64,000 bases of DNA from Gemmobacter caeni (GTDB taxonomy: Bacteria > Pseudomonadota > Alphaproteobacteria > Rhodobacterales > Rhodobacteraceae), in contig NZ_QBKP01000014.1 in NCBI RefSeq assembly GCF_003054195.1, forward strand, positions 1-64,000, read 5' to 3'. Positions within the stretch are counted from its first letter, which is position 1. Each line of letters starts with the position of its first letter. The notes under the pieces were generated by a model. It had not been told where the DNA came from. It ran no database searches and saw nothing but the letters and a program-made list of their open reading frames with translations. Of the stretch, positions 8,101-17,028 are shown one piece after another. Position numbers and translations under genes: made by a program.

Positions 8101-11100
8101 GGATGACCGACACCCAGCAGATGGAACTTCGGCGTGACGTCGTCCAAGCCAAGGCCGACGTTCGGGACGCCGTGTCCGAGGTTATAAGCGGCGCGTTCGC
8201 CAAGGAGAACGGATCGCGTGAACGGGGCAGGCAACTGCTGAGGGACGGCGTCATCACGGTGAACTCCGGAGACACCTTGAAGCTGGCCCGCATCGGGTCC
8301 CAGATCCAGAAGGGCGGGTTCGACCCGAAGGTCCTGAACGCGGAACTTGACGCCATCGCTAAGGCTAACCCCGCGATGACGGGGTATGTCGTCACCATGC
8401 AGCGTCTGGTGGAGCAGATGGTCGAGCTGGAAGCGGCCCAGACCGACGTCACCCAAGCGATCGAAAACGCCAACAACGCGGGCGAGACTGCCGAAGAGCA
8501 GATGAAGCGGCACACGACCGAGAACCGGAACTCCGCGGAGGCGGCGTCTCTGGCGGCGTCCGCCCAGCAGGACTTCGAGGACGCACTGACCAAGGCGTCG
8601 GACGCCGCGGGCGACACCGAGGGTTATGACGCATACGCCAAGGCCATGAAGGAGGCCGAGGACCTTAGAGAGTCCGCCACCAAGGCCTTGGACAAGTGGA
8701 TCGAGCAGCAGAAGCTTGCGGGCAAGGCCCTGAGCGCCGACGACGTAGCCCGGCAGACCGCGCGCATCAGCGAGGCGGTCGGGAAGATGACGTCCCAAGC
8801 GGTCCGTGATCTGAACCAGTTCCAGATGGCCGCACGCGGCCTGAGCGTGGAGCTTGACGCGGTGTCCTCCGGGATGCTGGACGCCTACCGTCAGCGCGAG
8901 CAGTTTGGTCAGACACAACTCGATCCTTTGGGGACCGTAACGGGTGCGGCAACGGGACCCGGCCGGAAATACGGGGCCGACAAGAGGTCCATCGCCCAAG
9001 GCATTGTTGAATCGGCGAATGCCTTGGGCATATCTCCGGAAGACCTCGCGACGGCGATCTCTTACGAGACGGTCGGGACTTTTGATCCTTTGAAAAAAGG
9101 ACCCACAACCGATGCTTGGGGACTGCATCGCGGGCTGATTCAGTTTGGCACGCCGCAAGCCCGTGAGAACGGTGTTGACTTTAGCAGTGCCGACGCTGCC
9201 GCAGCGTCCCAGCTTGGTGCCAACGGGGCAATCGTCAAATATCTCCGAGGTCGAGGCGTCAAGCCAGGCATGGGATTGCTCCAAATCTATTCCGCCATCA
9301 ATGCCGGTGGTATCGGCGAGAAATACTACAACCGGAAGGACGCACATAACGGCGGTGCTCCCGGAACAGTCCGCGACAAGGTGAACTACCAGATGGGAGG
9401 ACACCGTGCTAACGCGCGTTCTCTGCTGGGTGATTACGCGTCAGGGTCATCCGTATCGGTCGAAGAGAGAGAGCTGGCGGCTCACGTCACCCAGAACATC
9501 AGCACCGCGCTCTCGGACCAGGCCAAGCTGGCGGTCCAGCACGCGGCGATCGACAATCCGTCCCTGTGGAAGAACCCGGAGTTTGTAGCCGCATACCGCA
9601 GCGGCGACGCGCGCGGCGTTGCCGATCAGCTGCGGGCCTCGGGGGACGCGTCCAGGGCCGACGAGGTCATCAGGACGTCCGCCGGAACGGAGATGGTCCG
9701 CCAGATCGAGGCGAACGCGGACGCGGTCAAAACGTTCGCGACCGCCGTCGAGAAGATATCCTTCGACAAGGACGACATGAAGGCCGGGAATCGGGCCGCG
9801 GCCGTGGACCGCGAGACGGCGGCCCTCATCAAGGACCTGACGGCTGACGGCGCGGATCTGGCTGCGGCGACCAAGACCGCCACGGAGGACGAGGCCCGCG
9901 CACTGGTTCGCAGCCGCGTCGAGCGGCAGATGCAGCTGGACATCGACAAGCAGCGCAAGGACCTCATGACGGACCGTGCGGAGTCCGACGCACAGGCCAA
10001 CAGGGACGCACAACAGCGGATCCGGTTTCAGGAGATCGAGAACGCACAGGGAGAGCGTGCGGCTGAGCTTGCAAGAATCGAGGCGGAGCTCAGGAACCAA
10101 GAGCAGGACGAGGGCCTGTCCAGGACCGACTCCCAACGCAGCGAGATCATAGCTCTTCGCATCAAGGCGTGGGACGCGGAGAACGCGGAGCGCCTGGCAA
10201 AGGAGGCCAAGGACAATGCGGACAAGGCCAAGGACGACGCCGAGAAGGTCCACACCGACAAGATAGCGACCCTGCAATCGAAGCTGGCATACCTGAATGA
10301 CCAGCTGGCGGTGGCGATCGAGAACCGGGACGCGACGACCCAGAACCGATTGAAGGACGAGATCCGGGGCGTGTCCGACGAGCTGATCACCGCGACCCAG
10401 GCGGCCGAGCAGTTCTACGGGACGCTGTCTGGGCCGGAGAGCGAGCAGGGCGTCCTGGCCATGCAGCGCCTTCGTCTTGAGGCGCAGCGCGGCAAGCAGG
10501 ATCTCGGGAAGATGTCTCCCGAGGTCGAGGAGCTGTCCGGCGTCATCCAGAACAGCCTGAACGGGGCCGTGGACACGTTCGCCCAGCGCATCGCCAAGGG
10601 CGACAACGCGTGGGACGCCCTGAAAGCCAGTGTGGGACAGGCCGTCGGGCAGATACTGATCGACATCGGAAAGATGATCACGCAGGCGGTGATCGCGGAC
10701 GCCACCATGAAGATGCTGGGCCAGTCCACGCAGAACATCCAGATGGGGGGAGGAAACGGCGTTCCGACGGGTCAGTCCGGCGGCAGCAAGGCTGGCGGGA
10801 TCATCAGCAGCATCCTGAACATCGGCATGTCCCTGTTCTCGGGCGGGATGGGCGGAGGAACGGCCGGCATGGGGGGCGGTGCCGGAGGCATGACCGGCGG
10901 GATATTCCACGACGGCGGCATCATCGGGGACCCGTCCAAGAACATCGACTTTCTGGCGAGTCTGATCAACCTGAAACCGGGTGAGCGTCCGATCATCGCG
11001 ATGGACGGCGAGGAGATGCTGACGCGCCGTGACCCGCGACACCGGGATAATCTGGGCGCGGCCTTCGACAGAATGAACAGATTCCACATCGGCGGGATCA

Positions 11101-11345
11101 TTGGTCGTCAGCCGAAAGCGATCCAAGACCGTATCGGCGGTTCGGGAGGGTTGCTGGGCGGGCTGATATCGCAGGTCATGGGCGACAAGGGCGTGGCTGG
11201 TGCCACCCTGAACCCGATCCAGATCATCAACGCGATCGACGACGGCGACCTAAGGGACCGGTTCTTCTCGGGGCCGGACTCGGATCGGGCTTTCGTCAAC
11301 ATGTTCACGCGTAACGCGTCCAAACTGAGGCACGTGCTCAAATGA
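5115..11345 (+). CDS. Tape measure protein with internal peptidoglycan hydrolase domain
   Basis: A 2076-residue tail length protein, the largest gene of the prophage. Residues 1-560 are mostly coiled coil with many Ala, Glu, Lys and Arg, full of similar short units such as DEQIAAQAQSAK. A hydrophobic Gly/Ala segment about residues 850-960 (GVFGGPVGLVAMLASLGAGA) could cross the inner membrane during DNA entry. About residues 1280-1450 form a lysozyme/transglycosylase-like domain (YGADKRSIAQGIVESANALG; DLATAISYETVGTFDP; AWGLHRGLIQFGTP) that would cut peptidoglycan locally. The C-terminus has Gly-rich GGMGGGTAGMGGGAGGM. The hydrolase stretch (about 8930-9450) uses codons differently from its surroundings. 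Confidence 0.9.
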   Translation: MAVNQHETSLRITANNDASKPLKQAADDLGRFEDAVKAGGTALDNHTGNIRDFGKAAQNVFKPLGDLGKQAVGKLTAAVEQLDAALEDTNANIGVTKNQIQSYKDAAAAVDAQIDAVQKLRDAEDARRTSESSNLAHLKDAEAEHLAAVRKSADAQIAGINEATQARRDELAAIDAQISAEQKLANARDKKLAKASKDIDESVAKQRELEEARSKAAPDLAPFDAQIAKQRQLKEAADAELKARQSAHSQSVAERREILAQRKVLLDNARVEKTSYEQRKQRFADTRASIRAAMKAPGANLMTLVTQDAANTRGSGANEAAFKAFSAENLGQRKALTAHLADLGKRIEAEKAAADAVKTTVDAHASEIARLNELRKPTADRVADIDKQIAAEEKAQARRRTIIDEQIAAQAQSAKVVKDLAKARDAIVPDVTKSDADIETVNKTVAAEKAASDARIKAQKDLTDCVTTESKERIAAANKELAELRKARTAENARVRAGIKAQGTLDERRERITSERDQAAAMRDRAIFLNRQITDPTALRRVARTIGSGPETQSRGMAALTEQTRKAADAQRLLNGEVKRGNSGFNSARSYIMGLVSAYALYATTVTQASQAIEAFKTKQAFEITVSNTLGGDMAKARGEFEYLTDAANEFGFSVATISQEYAKLAATARGIGRSDKDIRSMFEGVLSVGRVNNLSDEKMQDAFRAVTQILSKNQVMSEELKGQLAEALPGAVVRFAQSQGYDPDQMKQFSKDLEDGKFAARDIIEYAQRELEDNAAAVLRAQNTFQATMARFQNTLFKSRTDFAENGFMDGLTETIRELDEFFKSEDGKAYLIRLGEGAKVAVDALALLARNLDTIIALAGTLGAVWGAKKIGGAATGIASFFADAKVSAAAASGAIGTAGKSAAGAARSFGMLAAVGRGLLGVFGGPVGLVAMLASLGAGALWSWTSSQNAEQAAQAQSRMERIRDVIGEIRSAAVDADGDVSKFVKNLGAIRGMTDTQQMELRRDVVQAKADVRDAVSEVISGAFAKENGSRERGRQLLRDGVITVNSGDTLKLARIGSQIQKGGFDPKVLNAELDAIAKANPAMTGYVVTMQRLVEQMVELEAAQTDVTQAIENANNAGETAEEQMKRHTTENRNSAEAASLAASAQQDFEDALTKASDAAGDTEGYDAYAKAMKEAEDLRESATKALDKWIEQQKLAGKALSADDVARQTARISEAVGKMTSQAVRDLNQFQMAARGLSVELDAVSSGMLDAYRQREQFGQTQLDPLGTVTGAATGPGRKYGADKRSIAQGIVESANALGISPEDLATAISYETVGTFDPLKKGPTTDAWGLHRGLIQFGTPQARENGVDFSSADAAAASQLGANGAIVKYLRGRGVKPGMGLLQIYSAINAGGIGEKYYNRKDAHNGGAPGTVRDKVNYQMGGHRANARSLLGDYASGSSVSVEERELAAHVTQNISTALSDQAKLAVQHAAIDNPSLWKNPEFVAAYRSGDARGVADQLRASGDASRADEVIRTSAGTEMVRQIEANADAVKTFATAVEKISFDKDDMKAGNRAAAVDRETAALIKDLTADGADLAAATKTATEDEARALVRSRVERQMQLDIDKQRKDLMTDRAESDAQANRDAQQRIRFQEIENAQGERAAELARIEAELRNQEQDEGLSRTDSQRSEIIALRIKAWDAENAERLAKEAKDNADKAKDDAEKVHTDKIATLQSKLAYLNDQLAVAIENRDATTQNRLKDEIRGVSDELITATQAAEQFYGTLSGPESEQGVLAMQRLRLEAQRGKQDLGKMSPEVEELSGVIQNSLNGAVDTFAQRIAKGDNAWDALKASVGQAVGQILIDIGKMITQAVIADATMKMLGQSTQNIQMGGGNGVPTGQSGGSKAGGIISSILNIGMSLFSGGMGGGTAGMGGGAGGMTGGIFHDGGIIGDPSKNIDFLASLINLKPGERPIIAMDGEEMLTRRDPRHRDNLGAAFDRMNRFHIGGIIGRQPKAIQDRIGGSGGLLGGLISQVMGDKGVAGATLNPIQIINAIDDGDLRDRFFSGPDSDRAFVNMFTRNASKLRHVLK

Positions 11346-12280
11346 TTGACCTGAACAACCCCGTGGCCACCCCGTTCCGCGTCAACTGGGGAACGGACCC
11401 GGTGACGGAGTATCATTACAAGACCGACGTGTTCACCGCGTCGGACGGCTCCGAGCAGCGCCGCCCCATGAACAGGTATCCGGAGGTCCGGGTCAGATAC
11501 GAGACGTGCGCTATGACCGCCGCCCACGCCGAGCGGATCGACGGGATGTTGCCGATGCTGATGACGTCAGCAGTGGCCGTCCGGGACTTCCGGATGAACG
11601 GGGCCGGCCGGGTGTCGGATGACGGGTCGTCATTCATCATCAGGACGTGGTCAGCGTCTTGGGCCGTCGGGGTCCGCGTCGTCATAGAGGATGATGACGG
11701 CCTGCAAGAGCACACCGCGCTGGTCACCGGCGCGGACCCGGCGTCGCGCACCGTTTCCATGAGTGACCCGTGCCCCGAAGCGATGCGGGGTAAGGCGGCC
11801 AAGATCGGATCCGCCGTCGTGGCGTCCCTGGACGACGAGATGGGGTCCGTCCGCCACACCGCGGACGTCGAGGTGTGGGACGTTTCCGCTACGTCCTTCC
11901 GGGGGCTGGACCCCATCGGCGGCGCGCCGCTGACGGCGTTTCCGTTCTCCCACGGCTCCGAGGACGGTGTCCGGATCACGGCGCGCCGAAGCGTGCACGG
12001 TCTGGACTACGGGGTGGGCCGCAGGTCCGAGGTTCTCGGCTACGCGTCGATGACGTCCGGATTCCGCACATACCAGGTCGAGACCTACCAGCTCAGCCAG
12101 ACGTCCAAGGAGGCGCTGGTCTCGTTCTGGTGCGGGTGCCGGGGCCGCCACAAGTCGTTCACCGCGCCGAGGTTGGACCCGTCCGCCAGGTTCCGTTTCG
12201 CGTCGGACATCCTGGTCGTGACGCACCGTAGCGGGGACGTGTCGTCCGCCACGGTCAACCTGGCCCAGGTCATCGCATAA
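11342..12280 (+). CDS. Tail tip protein following the tape measure, distal-tail-like
   Basis: A 312-residue protein starting by ATGA overlap with the tape measure stop. In lambda order this place belongs to the M/L tip proteins. Beta-rich throughout, it contains YPEVRVRYETCAMTAAHAER and, near residue 260, ALVSFWCGCRGRHKSFTAP. That is reminiscent of tail proteins that sample field width, but I cannot name a family with certainty. It precedes the BR0599-like protein and is probably part of the tail hub. Confidence 0.6.
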   Translation: MIDLNNPVATPFRVNWGTDPVTEYHYKTDVFTASDGSEQRRPMNRYPEVRVRYETCAMTAAHAERIDGMLPMLMTSAVAVRDFRMNGAGRVSDDGSSFIIRTWSASWAVGVRVVIEDDDGLQEHTALVTGADPASRTVSMSDPCPEAMRGKAAKIGSAVVASLDDEMGSVRHTADVEVWDVSATSFRGLDPIGGAPLTAFPFSHGSEDGVRITARRSVHGLDYGVGRRSEVLGYASMTSGFRTYQVETYQLSQTSKEALVSFWCGCRGRHKSFTAPRLDPSARFRFASDILVVTHRSGDVSSATVNLAQVIA

Positions 12281-12286
12281 CGGGCA

Positions 12287-12323
12287 GGCCCGTATTTCCC
12301 GCATAACAGATGCGGGGTCCGGC
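12287..12323 (+). promoter_or_regulatory. Repeated 14-base element and hairpin leader, copy 1
   Basis: GGCCCGTATTTCCC at 12287-12300 is followed by a perfect stem, CCCGCAT pairing with ATGCGGG around AACAG. The GGGG just before the GTG start of the next gene lies in the 3' arm, so the ribosome site could be masked. The same 14 bases recur at 17416 and 21021. Confidence 0.6.
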
Positions 12324-13256
12324 GTGGGTATTTTTGACGACAACGAGAGCCAGATCGAGACGGGTTTCGTCTCGTTCACCGTGACGGTGTCCGGGGACGG
12401 CGAGACGTGGCGATACACGAACTCGGACGCCGTCTTGGTCGACGAAGACGGGAACGAATACCAGCCGGTCCCGGTGATGACCAGCAACATCCAGGCGGAC
12501 GGCGCGATGTCCGGCGGTGAGCTGGACGTCACCTTGGACAGGTCGGTTTCTCTGGCCGACAGGTTCTTCCCGGAAGCTCACCCGGCCATCTACAAGATCG
12601 TCATCCGTCAGGCCTTCCACGAGGAGGGCGTCATCATCGAGGCGCCTCTGGCGTTCACCGGGGTCATCACGTCCGTGTCGTCCTCGGGGGACGGGGCCGA
12701 GTTCAAGCTGAAATGCACGACCCAGCAGGGCTTGCTGAACAGGTCAGGGCTCAGACGCCGCTACCAGCACCAGTGTCCGTTCTTGCTGTTTGGCACCGAC
12801 TGCCGCGCCAACCGGGCATCATCCCAGTTCTCCGCCACCATCTCCGCCCCAGCGGGCACGGCAGTGTCGGACGTCAACCTCAGTTTTTACGGCGAGGACG
12901 CGGACAACCCGGAGATATGGCGGGGACGCGACCTGTCGGACCTCCAGAACCGGGTGTTCATGGTCGGGGCGACGATCGAGTTCCAGGGCGTGAAATACGT
13001 CGTCTGGGACTTGGAGACTTGGGACGCGGCGAACTCGCCTAACGTGTTCCGGATCCGCCTGAACTCGCGCGACGTCACCCCTCTCAGGGACGCGGTGTCC
13101 GCTGCGGAACCCGCTGACCGCGTCTGCGTGATCACCCCTGCGTGCGACCACACGATGGCGTGCTGCCAGCAGGTCTTCTCGAACGGCCGCAACTACGGCG
13201 GGATGCCGTGGATCCCGTTCGAGAACCCCGTGAAGACGATGTTCGTGGGGGCGTGA
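12324..13256 (+). CDS. BR0599/DUF2163-family tail hub protein
   Basis: A 310-residue tail protein that starts at GTG. It shows the cysteine pattern of the family: QHQCPFLLFGTDC about residues 150-165, ITPACDHTMACCQQVFSNG near 270, then NYGGMPWIPFENP at the end. The last segment is the family signature also seen in the gene transfer agent tail gene of Rhodobacterales. It is a structural hub component at the tail tip. The following tip gene starts two bases after its stop. Confidence 0.85.
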   Translation: MGIFDDNESQIETGFVSFTVTVSGDGETWRYTNSDAVLVDEDGNEYQPVPVMTSNIQADGAMSGGELDVTLDRSVSLADRFFPEAHPAIYKIVIRQAFHEEGVIIEAPLAFTGVITSVSSSGDGAEFKLKCTTQQGLLNRSGLRRRYQHQCPFLLFGTDCRANRASSQFSATISAPAGTAVSDVNLSFYGEDADNPEIWRGRDLSDLQNRVFMVGATIEFQGVKYVVWDLETWDAANSPNVFRIRLNSRDVTPLRDAVSAAEPADRVCVITPACDHTMACCQQVFSNGRNYGGMPWIPFENPVKTMFVGA

Positions 13257-13257
13257 C

Positions 13258-13500
13258 ATGGACCCAATCACACAGATGGTCGTCGGCATCAGCATGCAGT
13301 TCATCGGTCTGCTGTTCCAGCCCAAGCCGGAGGAGCCGAAGCCTCCCAGCCTGGACGACTGGGACGAGCCGACGTCCGACTCTTCCAGACCGATCCCGGT
13401 CGTCTTCGGCACGGTCGAATTAAAGGGACTGAACGCTTTGTGGTGGGGCGAGAAGGCCATCAAGCGTCGGGACGTCAAGATTCCCACGGAGAAGAAGTGA
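13258..13500 (+). CDS. Short tail tip protein
   Basis: An 80-residue protein: an N-terminal hydrophobic helix (ITQMVVGISMQFIGLLF), a proline-rich linker (PKPEEPKPPSLDDWDEPT) and the segment RPIPVVFGTVELKGLNALWW. This last motif is common at the N-terminus of phage tip assembly proteins. It may be a small tip or assembly factor for the large tip protein. It ends in TGATG shared with the next start. Confidence 0.6.
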   Translation: MDPITQMVVGISMQFIGLLFQPKPEEPKPPSLDDWDEPTSDSSRPIPVVFGTVELKGLNALWWGEKAIKRRDVKIPTEKK

Positions 13501-13709
13501 TGCTGGTCCGTAAGGCGGACGTCCTGGCCGCGGGGTTCTGCGGCCCCGGCATGAAGGCGTGGTGCCGCCAGCACGGCATAGACTCACGACAGATAAACGA
13601 CGGCGTCCCGGCCGAGCTTCTGCTGGCCACGGGGTGCGCTCTGGCCGAGGCGGTCGTCGCCAAGGCGCGGGAACGACAGGTTTTGGAGGCTGATGATGTC
13701 CACCGGTAA
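13500..13709 (+). CDS. Small conserved protein before the tip protein
   Basis: A 69-residue protein starting by TGATG overlap. It has VRKADVLAAGFCGPGMKAWC, then a helix with PAELLLATGCALAEAVV. Small proteins of this pattern are found beside the tip protein in prophages of related bacteria; their role is not known to me. Its last 17 bases overlap the tip gene, so its expression is tied to it. Confidence 0.55.
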   Translation: MLVRKADVLAAGFCGPGMKAWCRQHGIDSRQINDGVPAELLLATGCALAEAVVAKARERQVLEADDVHR

Positions 13710-16650
13710 GAAGATGACCACCCCGGTATGGGACATGAAGATGTCCACGCACTTCGGCGTCGCCCTCGGGGCCGAGGCGCTGTTTGGGATCAAGATCAAG
13801 GACAAGCTGTGCTGGCCCCCGGAGCAGGTCGACGGCGACGACACCGTCGAGAAGTGCCCCACACTCAGCTACCGTCGCATCAATGCGGATGTGGATCTGA
13901 ATGACATCCGGACGATCGGGGCAGCGGACCCGGCCCCCTGCATAGACCCGAACAACCCCCAGATAATGACGGGGCCGAGAGACGAATACATCAGCGAGCC
14001 AGAGCTTTTCGGCGGTGACACGAACGGAACGGGCGGGGTCCGTGGCCTGTTCAGCTGGCTCCCGGGGAAGATTAACCAGGTCCTCCCGACGTTCATAACG
14101 TCTCGCCTGAAAGAGGATAACGACCAGTGCCCGTCGTATCGAGGTCTGGCGTCCGTGTTCTTTTCGGGGTCCCGGAAACCGACTCTGGGGACTGACCAGA
14201 ACGGTCTGGTCATCGGCGGCAAGGTGGTCGGCAAGGTTAACTCCTCGAACAACCAAGGATTCGTGTGGGGGGTCAATGACCCCTATGTGCCGAACGCCTC
14301 CCTGAGGGTCTGGCGCAGGCCGAAGGCTGAGCCGCTGCGTAAGTTCGCGGAGTTCTTTTTGAACCCGTATAACGTCGGGATATATCCCGGGAAACAATAT
14401 CAGGTTCTGGCAGTCCAGACCCCCCTAAGTCCGGCCCGCAGGAAGCCGGACGGCGACGACGGGGAGATGTTGCCCAGGGGCGGGGGATTCCCGGGCGCGA
14501 ACCCGGCTGCGGTCCTGTATGAGCTGGTCTCATCCGGGGCATACGAGATCAGCGCCACCGAGGACGCCATCGACAAGGACTCGTTCCTGATCTGTGCCCG
14601 TAGGCTTGCATATGAGGACATGGGCATATCGTTCGCGTGGGTGGACCAGGACACCGTCCGTGAGGTCGTGAACGAGGTCTGCAAGCACGTCGGCGCGGCG
14701 GTGTTCATCCATCCGAAGACCGGACTTTATACCATGCGTCTGTTGCGTCCTGAGACGGACTTTGACGCCATCCAATCTCGCCAAGGGGAGCGGATTCCCA
14801 GACCTTGGGTCACGGGCTTCGTGCTGGACCCCAGCAACGCGGAGCTTGATGGTGATTTTGAGCGGAAGACGTGGACGGACGTCGTCAACAGCCTGACGGT
14901 CAAATACACGGACGACGAGACGTCCGAGGAGAACGCCATCACGGTCCAGAACCAAGTGGCCATCGCGGCGGCGGGCGGGCGAATCAACGACGGCACGATG
15001 AACGGATACATGTTCCGTTCCGAGGAGACGGCGCACGCGGCGGGCGTCCGGGAGCTGGGCAACATATCCAGGCCCATCCTGAGGGCGTCCTGGAATCTTA
15101 GCCGGAAGGCTTGGTCTCTCGCCCCGTTCGACGTCATCACCGTCAACTGGCCGTCCGAGGGGCTTGTCGGCGTGAAGTTCCGGATCATGTCCGTGGACTA
15201 CGGCACCCCCAGAGACAGGACCGTCAAGATCGACGCCGTCCAGGACGTCTTCGGGGACGTGAAGCCGCGGGTCGCGTATGTCCCGCAGGCCCCGCTTTGG
15301 CGTCCGGACTCCCGGCCCACGATGCGTCAGCCTTGGTTCAGCCCGGCGTCGGCCCCGATGTTAATCAGAAACGGCGTGACCATCGAAGAGGTCGAGCAGC
15401 TGGACGAGGACCAGGACGCCGCGGTCATCCACATGATTTCCAGCGACGGCCCCTTGGACTCGGCGGACGCGTTCGTCCACCTCGCGGGTGAGTCGTATTC
15501 CCAGAACGGCGTCCCGATCGAGGCTTTGCCGCGCGCGGTCTTGGGGTATCCGCTTCCGGCGCAGACCACGACGGTCTTGAACTTTTACGAGCTGGACTTC
15601 GGTCGGCAGGAGCGGGACCCGGACGTCGGGGACGTCTTGGTGTTCGTGCGCCCCCGCCCCGACAAGACCTCGCTGAACGGATACTGGCAGACCATCGGCG
15701 GCGGAAGGCAGTCGTCTCTGACCTGGGACGCGGGATACGGCACCGCTTTCAGCCCCATCAAGCTGCACTGGGGAGTCGGGACCGCGGCGATGGCCTTGGA
15801 CCCGGCGTCCCAGCGCAGCGACACGATGGTCGGTCTGGCCCCGGCCTTCCACGAGGAGGTCTGCGTCATCACGGCCCTGAACCGGGACACCGGCGACGTC
15901 ACCGTCAGACGCGGGTGCTGGGATACGGTCCCGGCCCCGATCCCGTCCGACGCGTGGGTTTTCCACATGAAGAACCGCCCGCCCGTGCCCAGGTCCGCAT
16001 CGCCCGACGGCGAGTTCGTGTATTCGGTGTATCGCCCCAAGAACGCGTCCGCCGTGTCCCGCGGAACCACGCAGCAATACTCTCACGTCGCGACGGCCCG
16101 GCAGGCCATGCCCGCGCGTCCGGGCAACGTCAGGCTGGTCATCGGCGGTGAGACGCACCACATCGGTTCCAAGCCGGTTCTGGACGACGCAGCCGACGTG
16201 ACGGTCAGGTGGGCGTCCCGGAACAGGATGCTTGACGACGCCAGCCCGGCCGCTTGGACCGCGGGGAACATCACCCCTGAGAGCGGGCAGTCCCACTACG
16301 TCAGGGTCTGGCGCAGGGTCAGGCGCGACGCCGCGGGGGACGCCCCCGCTGTCCTGGTGGCCCAGTTCTATAATCTGGGCGGCGATAGCTACGTCGTGCC
16401 TGCGACGGTGTTTACTAACAGTATGACGGACCCGGACTGGAACCCCGGTCAGGTCGAGTCCGACATCGAAGTCGGGGCGGCGTTCGTAATCGAGGTCGGT
16501 GCGATGCGCATGACGTCCGGGACCACGCTGGGTGAGCCCGGAGCGTCGGCGCAGATGTCCGCTCAGGCGGCACTGATGTTGCTCGACGTCGGGACCGCTC
16601 CGGGAGGTTGGGGCAACAGATACGGAGAGGATTACGGCGGGGCGGCGTGA
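13693..16650 (+). CDS. Large tail tip / host specificity protein (gpJ-like)
   Basis: A 985-residue protein with the J position and size. The first 250 residues include a loop with Cys and Pro (DKLCWPPEQ) and GVNDPYVPNASLRVWRRP. A central region has KTGLYTMRLLRPETDFDAIQ and NEVCKHVGAAVFIHPKTG, typical of the tip hub fold. The C-terminal third has a fibronectin-like pattern (SHVATARQAMPARPGNVRL; HYVRVWRRVRRDAAGDAP). It should form the tail tip and contact the receptor. Two ATGs at 13693 and 13696 follow GGAGG; either could be used. Confidence 0.83.
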   Translation: MMSTGKKMTTPVWDMKMSTHFGVALGAEALFGIKIKDKLCWPPEQVDGDDTVEKCPTLSYRRINADVDLNDIRTIGAADPAPCIDPNNPQIMTGPRDEYISEPELFGGDTNGTGGVRGLFSWLPGKINQVLPTFITSRLKEDNDQCPSYRGLASVFFSGSRKPTLGTDQNGLVIGGKVVGKVNSSNNQGFVWGVNDPYVPNASLRVWRRPKAEPLRKFAEFFLNPYNVGIYPGKQYQVLAVQTPLSPARRKPDGDDGEMLPRGGGFPGANPAAVLYELVSSGAYEISATEDAIDKDSFLICARRLAYEDMGISFAWVDQDTVREVVNEVCKHVGAAVFIHPKTGLYTMRLLRPETDFDAIQSRQGERIPRPWVTGFVLDPSNAELDGDFERKTWTDVVNSLTVKYTDDETSEENAITVQNQVAIAAAGGRINDGTMNGYMFRSEETAHAAGVRELGNISRPILRASWNLSRKAWSLAPFDVITVNWPSEGLVGVKFRIMSVDYGTPRDRTVKIDAVQDVFGDVKPRVAYVPQAPLWRPDSRPTMRQPWFSPASAPMLIRNGVTIEEVEQLDEDQDAAVIHMISSDGPLDSADAFVHLAGESYSQNGVPIEALPRAVLGYPLPAQTTTVLNFYELDFGRQERDPDVGDVLVFVRPRPDKTSLNGYWQTIGGGRQSSLTWDAGYGTAFSPIKLHWGVGTAAMALDPASQRSDTMVGLAPAFHEEVCVITALNRDTGDVTVRRGCWDTVPAPIPSDAWVFHMKNRPPVPRSASPDGEFVYSVYRPKNASAVSRGTTQQYSHVATARQAMPARPGNVRLVIGGETHHIGSKPVLDDAADVTVRWASRNRMLDDASPAAWTAGNITPESGQSHYVRVWRRVRRDAAGDAPAVLVAQFYNLGGDSYVVPATVFTNSMTDPDWNPGQVESDIEVGAAFVIEVGAMRMTSGTTLGEPGASAQMSAQAALMLLDVGTAPGGWGNRYGEDYGGAA

Positions 16651-16665
16651 TACGCCCCGTCCGCC

Positions 16666-17028
16666 TTAATTAGCGGTAACCACGCCGTAAAATCCGCAAG
16701 ACTGACCAGAGTAGTTCTGGCAGTCCGTCGCGTAATCCGGCTCCATCTCGAATCCGTTCGACGTTGACCGGATGTTCACGGTGCACAGCCCGCTCTCAGT
16801 CATCGTCACGCGCCACTGACCTTCCGCGACGGTCGATAAACGTCCTGTTCCGTGGCCGGAGCACTGACCACGGACCGTGCTGCGGACCTCGGCCGTTTCG
16901 CCTCTGACAGTCAGGCTGACCTTCGTGCCGTCACCGGTTCCGCTGTATTCTCCGTCCGGTAAGCCCTGAGCCTGCGCGGCAGTCCCAATAGTTGCCAGTG
17001 CGGCAGCGGCAATCACGACCCGGATCAC
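16666..17028 (-). CDS. Secreted small beta-rich protein (moron)
   Basis: About 120 residues on the opposite strand to the tail operon. The GTG at 17028 overlaps the upstream stop as GTGA and opens a signal peptide (IRVVIAAAALATIGTAAQAQ, cleaved near AQA). The mature part is beta-rich with four or more cysteines (RGQCSGHGTG; GLCTVNIRST; TDCQNYSGQSCGFYG), probably disulfide-bonded in the periplasm. No known family is recognised. It is a likely lysogeny cargo gene, cotranscribed with the upstream secreted protein. Confidence 0.65.
   Translation of the reverse strand: MIRVVIAAAALATIGTAAQAQGLPDGEYSGTGDGTKVSLTVRGETAEVRSTVRGQCSGHGTGRLSTVAEGQWRVTMTESGLCTVNIRSTSNGFEMEPDYATDCQNYSGQSCGFYGVVTAN

Noticed and set aside
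9447-11126. A 559-codon frame opposite the tape measure gene
   Set aside because: Arises from biased third codon positions in the tape measure; product Leu/Arg/Gly-rich and without motif.
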